This document shows positions 1-7,154 of a DNA stretch of 64,000 nt, one piece after another (the stretch's first letter is position 1; each line of letters starts with the position of its first letter). The DNA is from Hymenobacter cyanobacteriorum (GTDB taxonomy: Bacteria > Bacteroidota > Bacteroidia > Cytophagales > Hymenobacteraceae). The notes under the pieces were generated by a model that searched no databases, was not told the origin of the DNA, and saw nothing but the letters and a program-made list of their open reading frames with translations. Both the position numbers and the translations under genes were made by a program. The stretch is from contig NZ_JALBGC010000003.1 of NCBI RefSeq assembly GCF_022631375.1, positions 124,001 to 188,000 of the forward strand. The letters are read 5' to 3'.

Positions 1-2
1 AG

Positions 3-947
3 GGCACCAACGACATGCTGCCTTTCGCCGCCAACCCGGCTGTGCCCAGCGTGAACCTGAAGGAATTTATTGAGCTGGTGAAGGCCAACAACCCGCTGCT
101 GCAGGTGCAGTACCAGGAAGGCGGCCCGATGATGATGAGCTTCCCCACCCCCAACTTCTTCCTGCCCATCGACACGGCGGCCGTGAAGCGGTTGGGCATC
201 ATCCCCAAGGACCGCGAAAAGCAGCTCGTATCCCAGATGGAGTGGAGCATGGGCAAGCGCGCCATCGAGAAGAAAAACCTGGTGATTCTGGACATGATTG
301 CCACCAACAACTGGAAGCGGCCCATCTACTTCAGCAGCACCGTGAACCCCGGCGACTACATGAACCTGCAGCCCTACTTCCAGATGGAAGGCATGGCCTA
401 CCGCCTGCTGCCCCTGCGCGACCCCAACTACAACCCGCAGAGCGGCGATGACGGCTTCGTGGAGAAGGACCTGACCTACCAGCGCCTGATGAAGGACTTC
501 AGCTACCGCGGCCTGCAGAACCCGCACATTTTCTACGACGAGAACAACCTGCGCTTCCCGGCCAACTACCGCGACAAGTTTGCCCGCCTGGCCAACGCCT
601 ACCTGGCCGAGGGCAACGTGGCCAAGGCCAAGGAAGTGGCCGACAAGGCCCTGGAGCTGATGCCCGACGCGGCCATCCCGTACGACTACTACTCGCCGCA
701 GCTGGTGGCGGCCCTGGTGGCGGGCGGCGAAAAAGCCAAAGCCGACCAGATACTGGACACCATGACCCAGCGCTCGGAGCAGATGCTGGCCTACTACGCC
801 ACCAAACCCGACGGCAGCCTGTTTGAAGACGACCAGCGCGGCTACCTCGTGGGCCTGCAAAGCGTGTACATCGCCGCCGAGCGCGCCGGCGACAAGCCCC
901 GCGCCGATAAGGCCCGCGGCCTGATGCAGCAGTACTACCCGCAGTAG
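3..947 (+). CDS. DUF2723 / GT117-family protein, C-terminal part (5' truncated)
   Basis: The frame is open back to the window edge, so this is the C-terminal third of a longer gene; the first in-frame ATG at 15 is probably internal. The segment matches the C-terminus of Bacteroidota DUF2723 (GT117, protein O-mannosyltransferase-like) membrane proteins, which carry an N-terminal multi-helix membrane part (outside the window) and a soluble tail. Visible here: the conserved stretch around NNWKRPIYFSSTV (residues about 100-112), then a TPR-like helical segment (YLAEGNVAKAKEVADKALEL). No membrane helix is present in the visible part. A strong hairpin follows 17 bp after the stop. Family assignment is from sequence memory; the substrate is unknown. 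Confidence 0.72.
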   Translation, partial: GTNDMLPFAANPAVPSVNLKEFIELVKANNPLLQVQYQEGGPMMMSFPTPNFFLPIDTAAVKRLGIIPKDREKQLVSQMEWSMGKRAIEKKNLVILDMIATNNWKRPIYFSSTVNPGDYMNLQPYFQMEGMAYRLLPLRDPNYNPQSGDDGFVEKDLTYQRLMKDFSYRGLQNPHIFYDENNLRFPANYRDKFARLANAYLAEGNVAKAKEVADKALELMPDAAIPYDYYSPQLVAALVAGGEKAKADQILDTMTQRSEQMLAYYATKPDGSLFEDDQRGYLVGLQSVYIAAERAGDKPRADKARGLMQQYYPQ

Positions 948-964
948 TTTTTTGCTGTTGGCTT

Positions 965-1011
965 AACCTAAAACGGCCGGCTCGCAGTGCGCGAGCCGGC
1001 CGTTTTAGGTT
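965..1011. terminator. Bidirectional hairpin terminator
   Basis: Perfect 21-bp inverted repeat (965-985 and 991-1011) with a 5-nt loop and a GC-rich centre flanked by A and T runs. It lies between the plus-strand DUF2723 gene and the convergent minus-strand lipoprotein gene, so it can serve both. Confidence 0.85.
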
Positions 1012-1143
1012 GATAGCATGCGTTGCTCCGCGTTAGCGTCGCGAGCAAACGAAGAAAAAGCACCTGCCTAATACCGGGACACTGTTGCGAAAAAAAGCGG
1101 CGCAGCTAGTGCGGCACCCGAAGTTGGGTGCGGCTGAGGTGGG

Positions 1144-1692
1144 CTATTGCTGGCGGTCGAAGCGGCCCTTGGTGACGGTGATGGTTTTGCTCGGGTCGAA
1201 CGTGCTGGCCGCCGTGAACTCGAATGTGCCGGCCGAGATGCCACTATTGGAATTTGCTGTTACTATTACTCGCCCCGTGTGGCGTGCATCAGTGATGTAC
1301 AGTTCATTGCTGCCTGCGAAGCTGCATGCAGCGTAGTTGAGAGTATGGCTTAAGCCCCCCCTATCCAAACTTGGTGTACTTTGATTAAAAGCATATTTTC
1401 CCGATTTTTGAGAGCGAAAAAATAAGTAGACATGCGTGTTACCTCTACTTGTAGTACCAGAAAGTGTTAAATAATAGAGACTATCCTCGTAGAAGCCTCC
1501 GGACAGTGGAGGAGTAGGGTTAGAAAGGAGGTCCCCCCCCAACCAGTAGCGACAAACCGCTCGCCGTTGACCAGGCAGCCGCCCGTGTTTTTGCCTTCCT
1601 GCGTGGCCGGCGGCAGGCCCGCCTCGGGGTCTTTTGCAGCCAGCGGCCAGCAGCAGCACAGCAGCTAGACAGCGGAACGGGTAGGTTCTCAT
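1144..1692 (-). pseudogene. DUF6252-like secreted lipoprotein with two compensating frameshifts
   Basis: As assembled, one frame runs from ATG at 1692 to TAG at 1144. It gives a clear lipoprotein signal (MRTYPFRCLAAVLLLAAGCK, lipobox LAAGC) and a plausible C-terminus ending in the family-like motif KTITVTKGRF. The middle, about 1540-1635, reads poorly in this frame. One frame over it reads LPPATQEGKNTGGCLVNGER, the hallmark N-terminal motif of Bacteroidota DUF6252 lipoproteins. Two opposite one-base shifts restore it: one extra A in a run of four near 1634, and one missing G in the 8-base run at 1533-1540. Either two homopolymer sequencing errors or a decayed gene explains this. An in-frame extension upstream of 1692 is antisense to the next gene and is not used. 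Function unknown. Confidence 0.7.
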
Positions 1693-1980
1693 GGCAGCAA
1701 AGGCGGAAAAGGAGTGAACTAAATGCAGGGGTAATTTCTTCATTGCCAGCATGGCTTCCTCGGGCCTTGCAGCAACCGCCGCGCCCGAAAGCGGCCGCAG
1801 ATTAGCCCTGCGCCTCGGCCGCCGCAACCCAACTTTTGCGCGTAGCAGACTTTTCAGCGGGGCCTTTCGGGGCGCCCCGGCCGGCACGGCCCCGCCGATA
1901 CCAGCCGCCAGCCGCGTTTTTGGCGCGACCTTGCGTAAGAGAAAACCGACTTTACAACTTCCCGTTTCGTCGCCTCCGCC

Positions 1981-3273
1981 ATGCCCTCCTCTTCCCGCTT
2001 CTGGTACCGCCTCGGTGAGTTGCTGCCGCTGCTGGCCGCCGCCCCGCTGGCCACGCCGCGCCCCGATTTCGCCGGCCTCTACCGCGACGCTCCGGCCCTG
2101 GCCCTCGACACCCGCCGCGAGGGTGACAGCCTGCGCCTGTACCTGCGCCTGCCCGCTCCCGCCCGCCTGGGGCCGGGCCACGCGCTGCGGGTGGCTCTGT
2201 GGCCCAGCTACGAAGCCAAAGCCCCGCTGTGGCAGGACAGCATTGCGCGCCGCGCCCAGCACCCGCGCCCCGCGCCCGACGGCCGCGGCGGCGTGCTGCT
2301 CAGCTTCTGCCTGCCCGCCGCGCAGCTGCCGGCCGGGGCTGCCCTGCAAGTAACCACCGCCCCGCCCGACACCAAAGACGACTACCAGGAGCCCAGCACC
2401 ACCGCCTGGCTACGCCTGACGGATGCCATCATGGCCCGCCCCTTCGTGCTGACGGACTCGGCCGGGCAGCCGCTGGCCCGCCGCTACCTGCGGGCCGGCG
2501 AAACCTTCAGCGTTGAGGGCTACGGCCTCATGCAGCCGGTGCGTTGGAAACGCTACGCCGTGAACCCGCTGCCCGCCCTGCCGCCCATGACCAACGCGGC
2601 CGCCATGCCCGCCGGCCCGCGCATCCTCCCCGTGCTCGACTCGGCCGAAGCCCGCCCTGGCCAGCTGCTGCGCTTCCAGGAGCCCGGCCTGTACGCGCTG
2701 AAGGTGGGGGGCGTGGGCGGCACCGCGCCGCGCACGCTGGCCGTGCTGGTCGCGCCCAACGCCTACCCCGCCCTCAGCACCGCCGCCGAACTGATTGAGC
2801 CGCTGCGCTACCTCACCACCAGCCAGGAGCGCCAGAAGCTGACCGACGCGCCCGACCCCAAGCGGGCGGTGGATAAATTCTGGCTCGACATTGCCCAGGG
2901 TAACCAGCGGCTGGGCAAAGAATTAATCCGGAGCTACTACGGCCGCGTCACGGCGGCCAACCGCCTGTTTGCCGCCCACAAAGCCGGCTGGCTCACCGAT
3001 AGGGGCCTGCTGTATGTGGTATTGGGGCCGCCGCCGGGCGTGCGCCGCTTCGCCAACGGCGAGGAACGGTGGTATTATCCCGACGGGGGATTGACCGGCG
3101 GCCCCATCACCTACACCTTCCGGCCTCGACCGAGTACCTTTGCCCCTGATTACTACGAATTGGTGCGCCGGCCCGAGTACGAACTGCTCTGGTATGCCGC
3201 CGTTGAAAAATGGAGAACCCCACCGACCGCCCTGACCGGCCCGAACGTCCCCAGCGCCCTGCCCGCCCGGTAG
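1981..3273 (+). CDS. GWxTD domain-containing protein
   Basis: A 430-residue protein recognised by its C-terminal GWxTD domain: about residues 290-410 include FWLDIAQGN, a conserved YYGRV stretch, and the defining GWLTDRG followed by YVVLGPPP (residues about 333-347). GWxTD proteins are widespread in Bacteroidota and Acidobacteria; their role is not established. The N-terminus has a short weak hydrophobic stretch (LLPLLAAAPLA), possibly a signal peptide without a lipobox. The last 64 bp overlap the start of rlmB in another frame, which suggests coupled translation. ATG 1981 is the only start that keeps the hydrophobic segment. Confidence 0.82.
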   Translation: MPSSSRFWYRLGELLPLLAAAPLATPRPDFAGLYRDAPALALDTRREGDSLRLYLRLPAPARLGPGHALRVALWPSYEAKAPLWQDSIARRAQHPRPAPDGRGGVLLSFCLPAAQLPAGAALQVTTAPPDTKDDYQEPSTTAWLRLTDAIMARPFVLTDSAGQPLARRYLRAGETFSVEGYGLMQPVRWKRYAVNPLPALPPMTNAAAMPAGPRILPVLDSAEARPGQLLRFQEPGLYALKVGGVGGTAPRTLAVLVAPNAYPALSTAAELIEPLRYLTTSQERQKLTDAPDPKRAVDKFWLDIAQGNQRLGKELIRSYYGRVTAANRLFAAHKAGWLTDRGLLYVVLGPPPGVRRFANGEERWYYPDGGLTGGPITYTFRPRPSTFAPDYYELVRRPEYELLWYAAVEKWRTPPTALTGPNVPSALPAR

Positions 3274-4298
3274 CCGGCCGCCGCTTCTACGACGGCGCCA
3301 ACCGCCCCGTCACCCCCAAACAGTTCCGCCCCGACCGGGGTGGCAGCGAGTTCGACGAGCGCCCCGCCCGCCCCCGCGGCCGTGGCGGCTCCGACAACCG
3401 CGACGAAGCCGCCGGCGACCGCACCGGCCGCTCCGACCGCGGCGAAAGCCGTCCGCCTTACCGCGAGCGCGCCGAAGGCGGCGAGCGCGGCAGCAACTTC
3501 GGCGGCGAGCGCGGCGGCGACCGTCGCTACGAAAACCGCCCGGCCCAGCCGGCCAGCATCGACATGCTCTTCGGCCTGCGCCCCATTCAGGAAGCCCTGA
3601 ACGCGGGCCGCACGCTGGAGAAGATATTCCTGCTGCGCGGCACCAAAAACAGTCTCGTGACGGACATTTCGGCCGCTGCCCGCGCGGCCGGCATCCAGGT
3701 GCAGCTCGTGCCCGTGGAGAAGCTCGACAACCTGACCCGCAAAAACCACCAGGGCGCGGTGGCCTTCGTGTCGCCCATCGACTACGCCCCGCTCGATAAC
3801 ATCGTGTCCGGGCTGTTTGAGGAAGGTAAAGTGCCCTTCCTGCTGCTGCTCGACCGCATTACCGATGTGCGCAACTTCGGCGCCATTGCCCGCACGGCCG
3901 AGTGTCTGGGCGTGCAGGCCATCGTAGTACCCAGCCGGGGCGCGGCCCAAATCAACGGCGACGCGCTGAAAACCAGCGCCGGCGCGCTGAATATCCTGCC
4001 CGTGTGCCGCGAAACCAACCTGCACGAAACCATACGCTTCCTCCAGCAGTCGGGCATCACGGTAGTGGCCTGTACCGAAAAAGCCGAAGAAGCTGTGGGC
4101 AGCGCCGAAGTTGACTTCAGCGGCCCCGTGGCCATCCTCATGGGCTCGGAAGAAGACGGCATCTCGCCCGACCTACTGAACCTGGCCGACGTGAAGCTGA
4201 AAGTGCCCATGAGCGGCCAGATTCAAAGCCTGAACGTGGGCGTGGCCGCCGGTATCATGATGTTTGAGGTGGCGCGCCAGCGGGTGAGCGCAGTGTAG
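3210..4298 (+). CDS. rlmB: 23S rRNA (guanosine-2'-O-)-methyltransferase RlmB with disordered N-terminal tail
   Basis: SpoU-class rRNA methyltransferase, which transfers a methyl group from AdoMet to the 2'-O of a 23S rRNA guanosine (G2251 in E. coli). The catalytic half starts at MLFGLRPIQEAL (residue 119). It contains the three SpoU/SPOUT knot motifs: LDRITDVRNFGAIARTAE, ILMGSEEDGIS and VPMSGQIQSLNVGVAAG. Residues 1-116 form a low-complexity R/D/G/E/P-rich extension (repeats such as RPDRPERPQRP and GGERGG), much longer than the E. coli protein's N-terminus and RGG-like, probably RNA-binding. It starts inside the upstream GWxTD gene (64-bp overlap). M119 could be an alternative start, but the extension is a continuous open frame with no competing gene after 3273. 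Confidence 0.9.
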   Translation: MENPTDRPDRPERPQRPARPVAGRRFYDGANRPVTPKQFRPDRGGSEFDERPARPRGRGGSDNRDEAAGDRTGRSDRGESRPPYRERAEGGERGSNFGGERGGDRRYENRPAQPASIDMLFGLRPIQEALNAGRTLEKIFLLRGTKNSLVTDISAAARAAGIQVQLVPVEKLDNLTRKNHQGAVAFVSPIDYAPLDNIVSGLFEEGKVPFLLLLDRITDVRNFGAIARTAECLGVQAIVVPSRGAAQINGDALKTSAGALNILPVCRETNLHETIRFLQQSGITVVACTEKAEEAVGSAEVDFSGPVAILMGSEEDGISPDLLNLADVKLKVPMSGQIQSLNVGVAAGIMMFEVARQRVSAV

Positions 4299-4311
4299 TG
4301 CACCAGCATCA

Positions 4312-4396
4312 GTCATCCTGAGCGCAGCGAAGGACCTTATCACGCTCGGACAAATCCGGCTGACGTGATAAGGTCCTTCGCTGCGCTCAGGATGAC
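4312..4396. repeat. Dispersed palindrome, type 1 copy
   Basis: Perfect inverted repeat with 32-bp arms (4312-4343 and 4365-4396) that begin GTCATCCTGAGCGCAGCGAA. The same sequence recurs at 22251 and 24879, and a truncated form at 40719. It lies just after rlmB. Confidence 0.9.
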
Positions 4397-4405
4397 AAAC
4401 AAAAC

Positions 4406-4441
4406 AAAAAGCCCCGACACTGCACAGTGCCGGGGCTTTTC
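4406..4441. terminator. Bidirectional terminator between rlmB and the guanylyltransferase gene
   Basis: Hairpin with a 13-bp stem and one mismatch (AGCCCCGACACTG against CAGTGCCGGGGCT), flanked by an A run on the left and a T run on the right. It sits between convergent genes. Confidence 0.8.
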
Positions 4442-4507
4442 ACATCTCAAGGCTTTCTGCATCGGGAGGAAGGATTGCCGCGCTTCGCTCGCAATGACAG
4501 ACGGGCG

Positions 4508-5590
4508 CTAATTATACCCGCCGCCCTTCTTGGCCTTCACATCGGCCACGAACTCCTTCACGCGCTGCTCCTCGCTGCGCTTGCAGATAAGCAGCACGTT
4601 GTCGTACTCGGCAATGATGTAATCTTCGAGGCCCTGCACCACCACGAGGCGCTCCGAGGGCGTTTTGATAACACAGCCGGTCGTGTCGTAGAGTAGCACG
4701 TCGCCGTTCACCATGTTGTTGTTCTCGTCGCGCTCGCCAATGCGGTGCAGCGAATCCCAGGTTCCTACGTCGCTCCAGCCGAAATCGGCGGGCAGCACGT
4801 ACACGTTATCGGCCTTTTCCATCACGCCGTAGTCGATACTGATGTTGCGGCAGCGCGAGTACGCCTCGCCAATGAACTCCTCTTCCTGAGGCGTGCCTAG
4901 CTTGTCGGCACCTTCATCGAACACCTCGGCGATGTCGCTCAGATACTGATGGAAGGCGTGCAGAATCACGTCGGCGCGCCACACAAACAGACCCGAATTC
5001 CAAAGGAAGTCGCCGCTCTCCACGAACATCTTCGCCAGCTCCAGATTAGGCTTCTCGGTGAAGGTTTTCACCTTGTGCAGTTGGCCGCCGGGCAGGCTCT
5101 GGTCGTCCATGTATTGGATGTAGCCATAGCCGGTATCGGGGCGCGAGGGCTGAATGCCAAGCGTGATGAGCACGTCGTCGGCCCGGGCCGCGGCGATGGC
5201 AATGTTGATGAGACGGCGAAATTCGTCTTCGCGCAGCACGGCATGGTCGGCCGGCGTTACGATGATGGTGGCTTTGGGGTCGCGTTGCGCGATGCGGTAG
5301 CTGGCATAGGCAATGCACGGCGCCGTATTGCGGCCAATGGGCTCGCCCAGAATCTGGTCGGCGGGCAGGTCGGGCAGGTGCTCCTGCACCAGGGCCGTGT
5401 AGTCGCGGTTGGTCACCACAAACACGTTTTCGGGCGGGCACACGCCCGCAAAACGGTCAACAGTAAGCTGAAGCATGGACCGGCCCACGCCCAGCACGTC
5501 ATGAAACTGCTTGGGGTGGTGCGTGCGGCTGAAAGGCCAGAACCGGCTGCCAATGCCGCCAGCCATTACAACGAGGTAAGTAGAATTCAT
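4508..5590 (-). CDS. manC: Mannose-1-phosphate guanylyltransferase
   Basis: Makes GDP-mannose from mannose 1-phosphate and GTP in the cytoplasm, for glycan and fucose precursor synthesis. The 360 residues show the nucleotidyltransferase signature MAGGIGSRFWPFSR plus PKQF (residues 9-28), GEPIGRNTAPCIAYA, VTPADHAV, the sugar-phosphate motif FTEKP, and DFGWSDVGTWDSL. At 360 residues it is the single-domain form and lacks the C-terminal phosphomannose isomerase domain of AlgA/ManC bifunctional enzymes. The start follows a perfect -7 box by only 5 nt, so the mRNA may be nearly leaderless. It lies downstream of the KpsF/GutQ-type isomerase on the same strand, separated by a palindrome. Confidence 0.92.
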   Translation of the reverse strand: MNSTYLVVMAGGIGSRFWPFSRTHHPKQFHDVLGVGRSMLQLTVDRFAGVCPPENVFVVTNRDYTALVQEHLPDLPADQILGEPIGRNTAPCIAYASYRIAQRDPKATIIVTPADHAVLREDEFRRLINIAIAAARADDVLITLGIQPSRPDTGYGYIQYMDDQSLPGGQLHKVKTFTEKPNLELAKMFVESGDFLWNSGLFVWRADVILHAFHQYLSDIAEVFDEGADKLGTPQEEEFIGEAYSRCRNISIDYGVMEKADNVYVLPADFGWSDVGTWDSLHRIGERDENNNMVNGDVLLYDTTGCVIKTPSERLVVVQGLEDYIIAEYDNVLLICKRSEEQRVKEFVADVKAKKGGGYN

Positions 5591-5595
5591 TATTA

Positions 5596-5603
5596 CAAAG
5601 GTA
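5596..5603 (-). promoter_or_regulatory. -7 promoter box TACCTTTG for manC
   Basis: Exact match to the Bacteroidota -7 consensus TAnnTTTG on the minus strand, with only five bases between it and the ATG at 5590. This implies a leaderless or nearly leaderless transcript. Confidence 0.6.
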
Positions 5604-5661
5604 AGGCCGAAGCCGAACGTGCGACGGCCGCGTTAGCGGGACAGCCTAGGTTCATTCGAAC

Positions 5662-5773
5662 GCCACGCCGAGTGCGGCCGAGGCATCTTGCGTGCAGCAG
5701 TAATTCAATTGTGAAAGCAACGTTTATCAGTGGTGGCACGCAAGATGCCTCGGCTGCGCTCGGCCTGGCGTGC
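5662..5773. repeat. Dispersed palindrome, divergent copy
   Basis: Imperfect inverted repeat (5662-5695 and 5736-5773). The arms share the core GGCATCTTGCGTGC and its complement around a 40-nt AT-richer centre. It is related to the GAAGCATCTTGCC type at 18567 and fills the gap between the isomerase and guanylyltransferase genes. Confidence 0.75.
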
Positions 5774-5786
5774 TTTTACACTCATA

Positions 5787-6803
5787 CTACACCAACCCCT
5801 CGCGCAGCAAATCGTGCAGATGGATGAAGCCGGCGAACGCGCCCTCCTCCGTCACCACCAGCTGCGTAATGTTTCGGCTTTGCATGCGGGCCAAGGCTTC
5901 AGCGGCGAAATCTTCCACGTCGATGGTGGCCGGGCGGGGCGTGAGAATGTCACGGGCGCGCAGGTTTTCCAGGTCCGAGAAGCTGCCCAGCATACGGCGC
6001 AGGTCGCCATCGGTGATGATGCCGGCGAGCTGGCCGGAGCTGTCGAGCACGGCGGTGGCCCCGAGGCGCTTGCCCGATATTTCGAGCAGTACGTCTTTCA
6101 GCACGGCGTCTTCCTGCACCTGAGGGCGCTGGTTCTGGCGGCTGAGGTCGCCTACTTTCAGGTAGAGGCGCTTGCCGAGGGTGCCGCCGGGGTGCAGCCG
6201 GGCAAAGTCGGCGGCGGTGAACTGGCGACTTTCGAGCAGGCACACGGCCAGAGCGTCGCCCAGGGCCAGGGCCGCCGTGGTGCTGGTGGTGGGCGCGAGG
6301 TTGTTGGGGCAGGCTTCCTTGCTCACCGGCGCGTGCAGAATGTAGGTGGCCTGCTGGGCCAGGTAAGAGTCGGCGTTGCTCACGAGCGCGGCCAGCGGCA
6401 CGCCTTTGCGGCGCAGCAGCGGCACCAGCACTTTAATCTCGGGCGTGTCGCCGCTCTTGCTGATGGCAATAACGAAGTCGCCGGGCTGAATCATGCCCAG
6501 GTCGCCGTGGATGGCATCGGCCGCGTGCATAAACAGGGCCGGTGTACCGGTGCTGTTGAGCGTGGCCACGATTTTGCCCGCAATGTGCGCGCTTTTGCCA
6601 ATGCCCGTGACCACCACCCGGCCCTTCAACTGCAAAATGGCTTGCACGCAGGCCACGAAGTCGGGCGTGGCGGCCAGGGCATCGGCCACGGCGCGTACAG
6701 CATCGGCTTCTTCGTGCAGCACCTGGCGGGCAATGGCGAGCACGTCGGCGGGCGCGGTGCCGGTAGCGGCAAAACCTTCGGAAGACTGGGCGGAAGCGGA
6801 CAT
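5787..6803 (-). CDS. kdsD: KpsF/GutQ-family sugar-phosphate isomerase (arabinose-5-phosphate isomerase-like)
   Basis: Predicted to interconvert ribulose 5-phosphate and arabinose 5-phosphate, the first step towards Kdo for LPS. An N-terminal SIS domain (about residues 40-190) includes VVVTGIGKSAHIAGKI, a serine-rich AISKSGDTPEI loop and LAPTTSTTAALALGDALA. It is followed by LHPGGTLGKRL and a pair of CBS domains (about 210-338; IITDGDLRRML, LHDLLREGL). The ATG at 6803 (MSASAQ) is chosen over an in-frame start 57 bp upstream because family members begin near there. The KpsF/GutQ family also includes enzymes with other roles, so the exact substrate is inferred. Confidence 0.88.
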   Translation of the reverse strand: MSASAQSSEGFAATGTAPADVLAIARQVLHEEADAVRAVADALAATPDFVACVQAILQLKGRVVVTGIGKSAHIAGKIVATLNSTGTPALFMHAADAIHGDLGMIQPGDFVIAISKSGDTPEIKVLVPLLRRKGVPLAALVSNADSYLAQQATYILHAPVSKEACPNNLAPTTSTTAALALGDALAVCLLESRQFTAADFARLHPGGTLGKRLYLKVGDLSRQNQRPQVQEDAVLKDVLLEISGKRLGATAVLDSSGQLAGIITDGDLRRMLGSFSDLENLRARDILTPRPATIDVEDFAAEALARMQSRNITQLVVTEEGAFAGFIHLHDLLREGLV

Positions 6804-7154
6804 GAACGCGAGGTGAGGTTGATTTTGCAAAATTGGGGGATAGAATTTAAGCCCGCGCATCTGCGCTGCAACGGGGTGTCACTCACGCAGCCGCCGCTAC
6901 CAACAGCAACGACAGCCAATTTGTGGCATAAAAGCCACATTCGGCCCGTCCGGTCCGCCGATTTTGCCTGGGTGAGCCAACGTTTGCCGAACGTCGGTGC
7001 AGATGCCGGCTGAGCTCGGGCAAGGATAGCAATATGACAAAATTGTTTTCCACAATTCACGAAAAACCTCATTTTTCATGCTCGAAATATGGGTTATTGC
7101 TTATCTTCGTTATGAACCGCGAGTCGGTAAGCTTTTCACCAGCGCCTTCATCTT
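6804..7154. other. 351-bp divergent intergenic region (isomerase gene / recQ)
   Basis: No convincing gene. The right third is AT-rich and carries a near-consensus -7 box (TATCTTCG at 7102-7109) for recQ. The small open frames here have no coding character. A minus-strand CAATTTTG close to 6830 is a weak candidate -7 box for the isomerase gene. Confidence 0.5.
7102..7109 (+). promoter_or_regulatory. Putative -7 box TATCTTCG for recQ
   Basis: Near match to TAnnTTTG (one mismatch), 45 bp before the recQ ATG in a locally AT-rich stretch. The same TATCTTnn form precedes several other plus-strand genes here (9580, 21751, 27166, 38568, 62098). Confidence 0.45.

Noticed and set aside
1693..2349. In-frame upstream extension of the DUF6252-like gene
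   Set aside because: It is antisense to the GWxTD gene, and the signal peptide at 1692 is a far better start.
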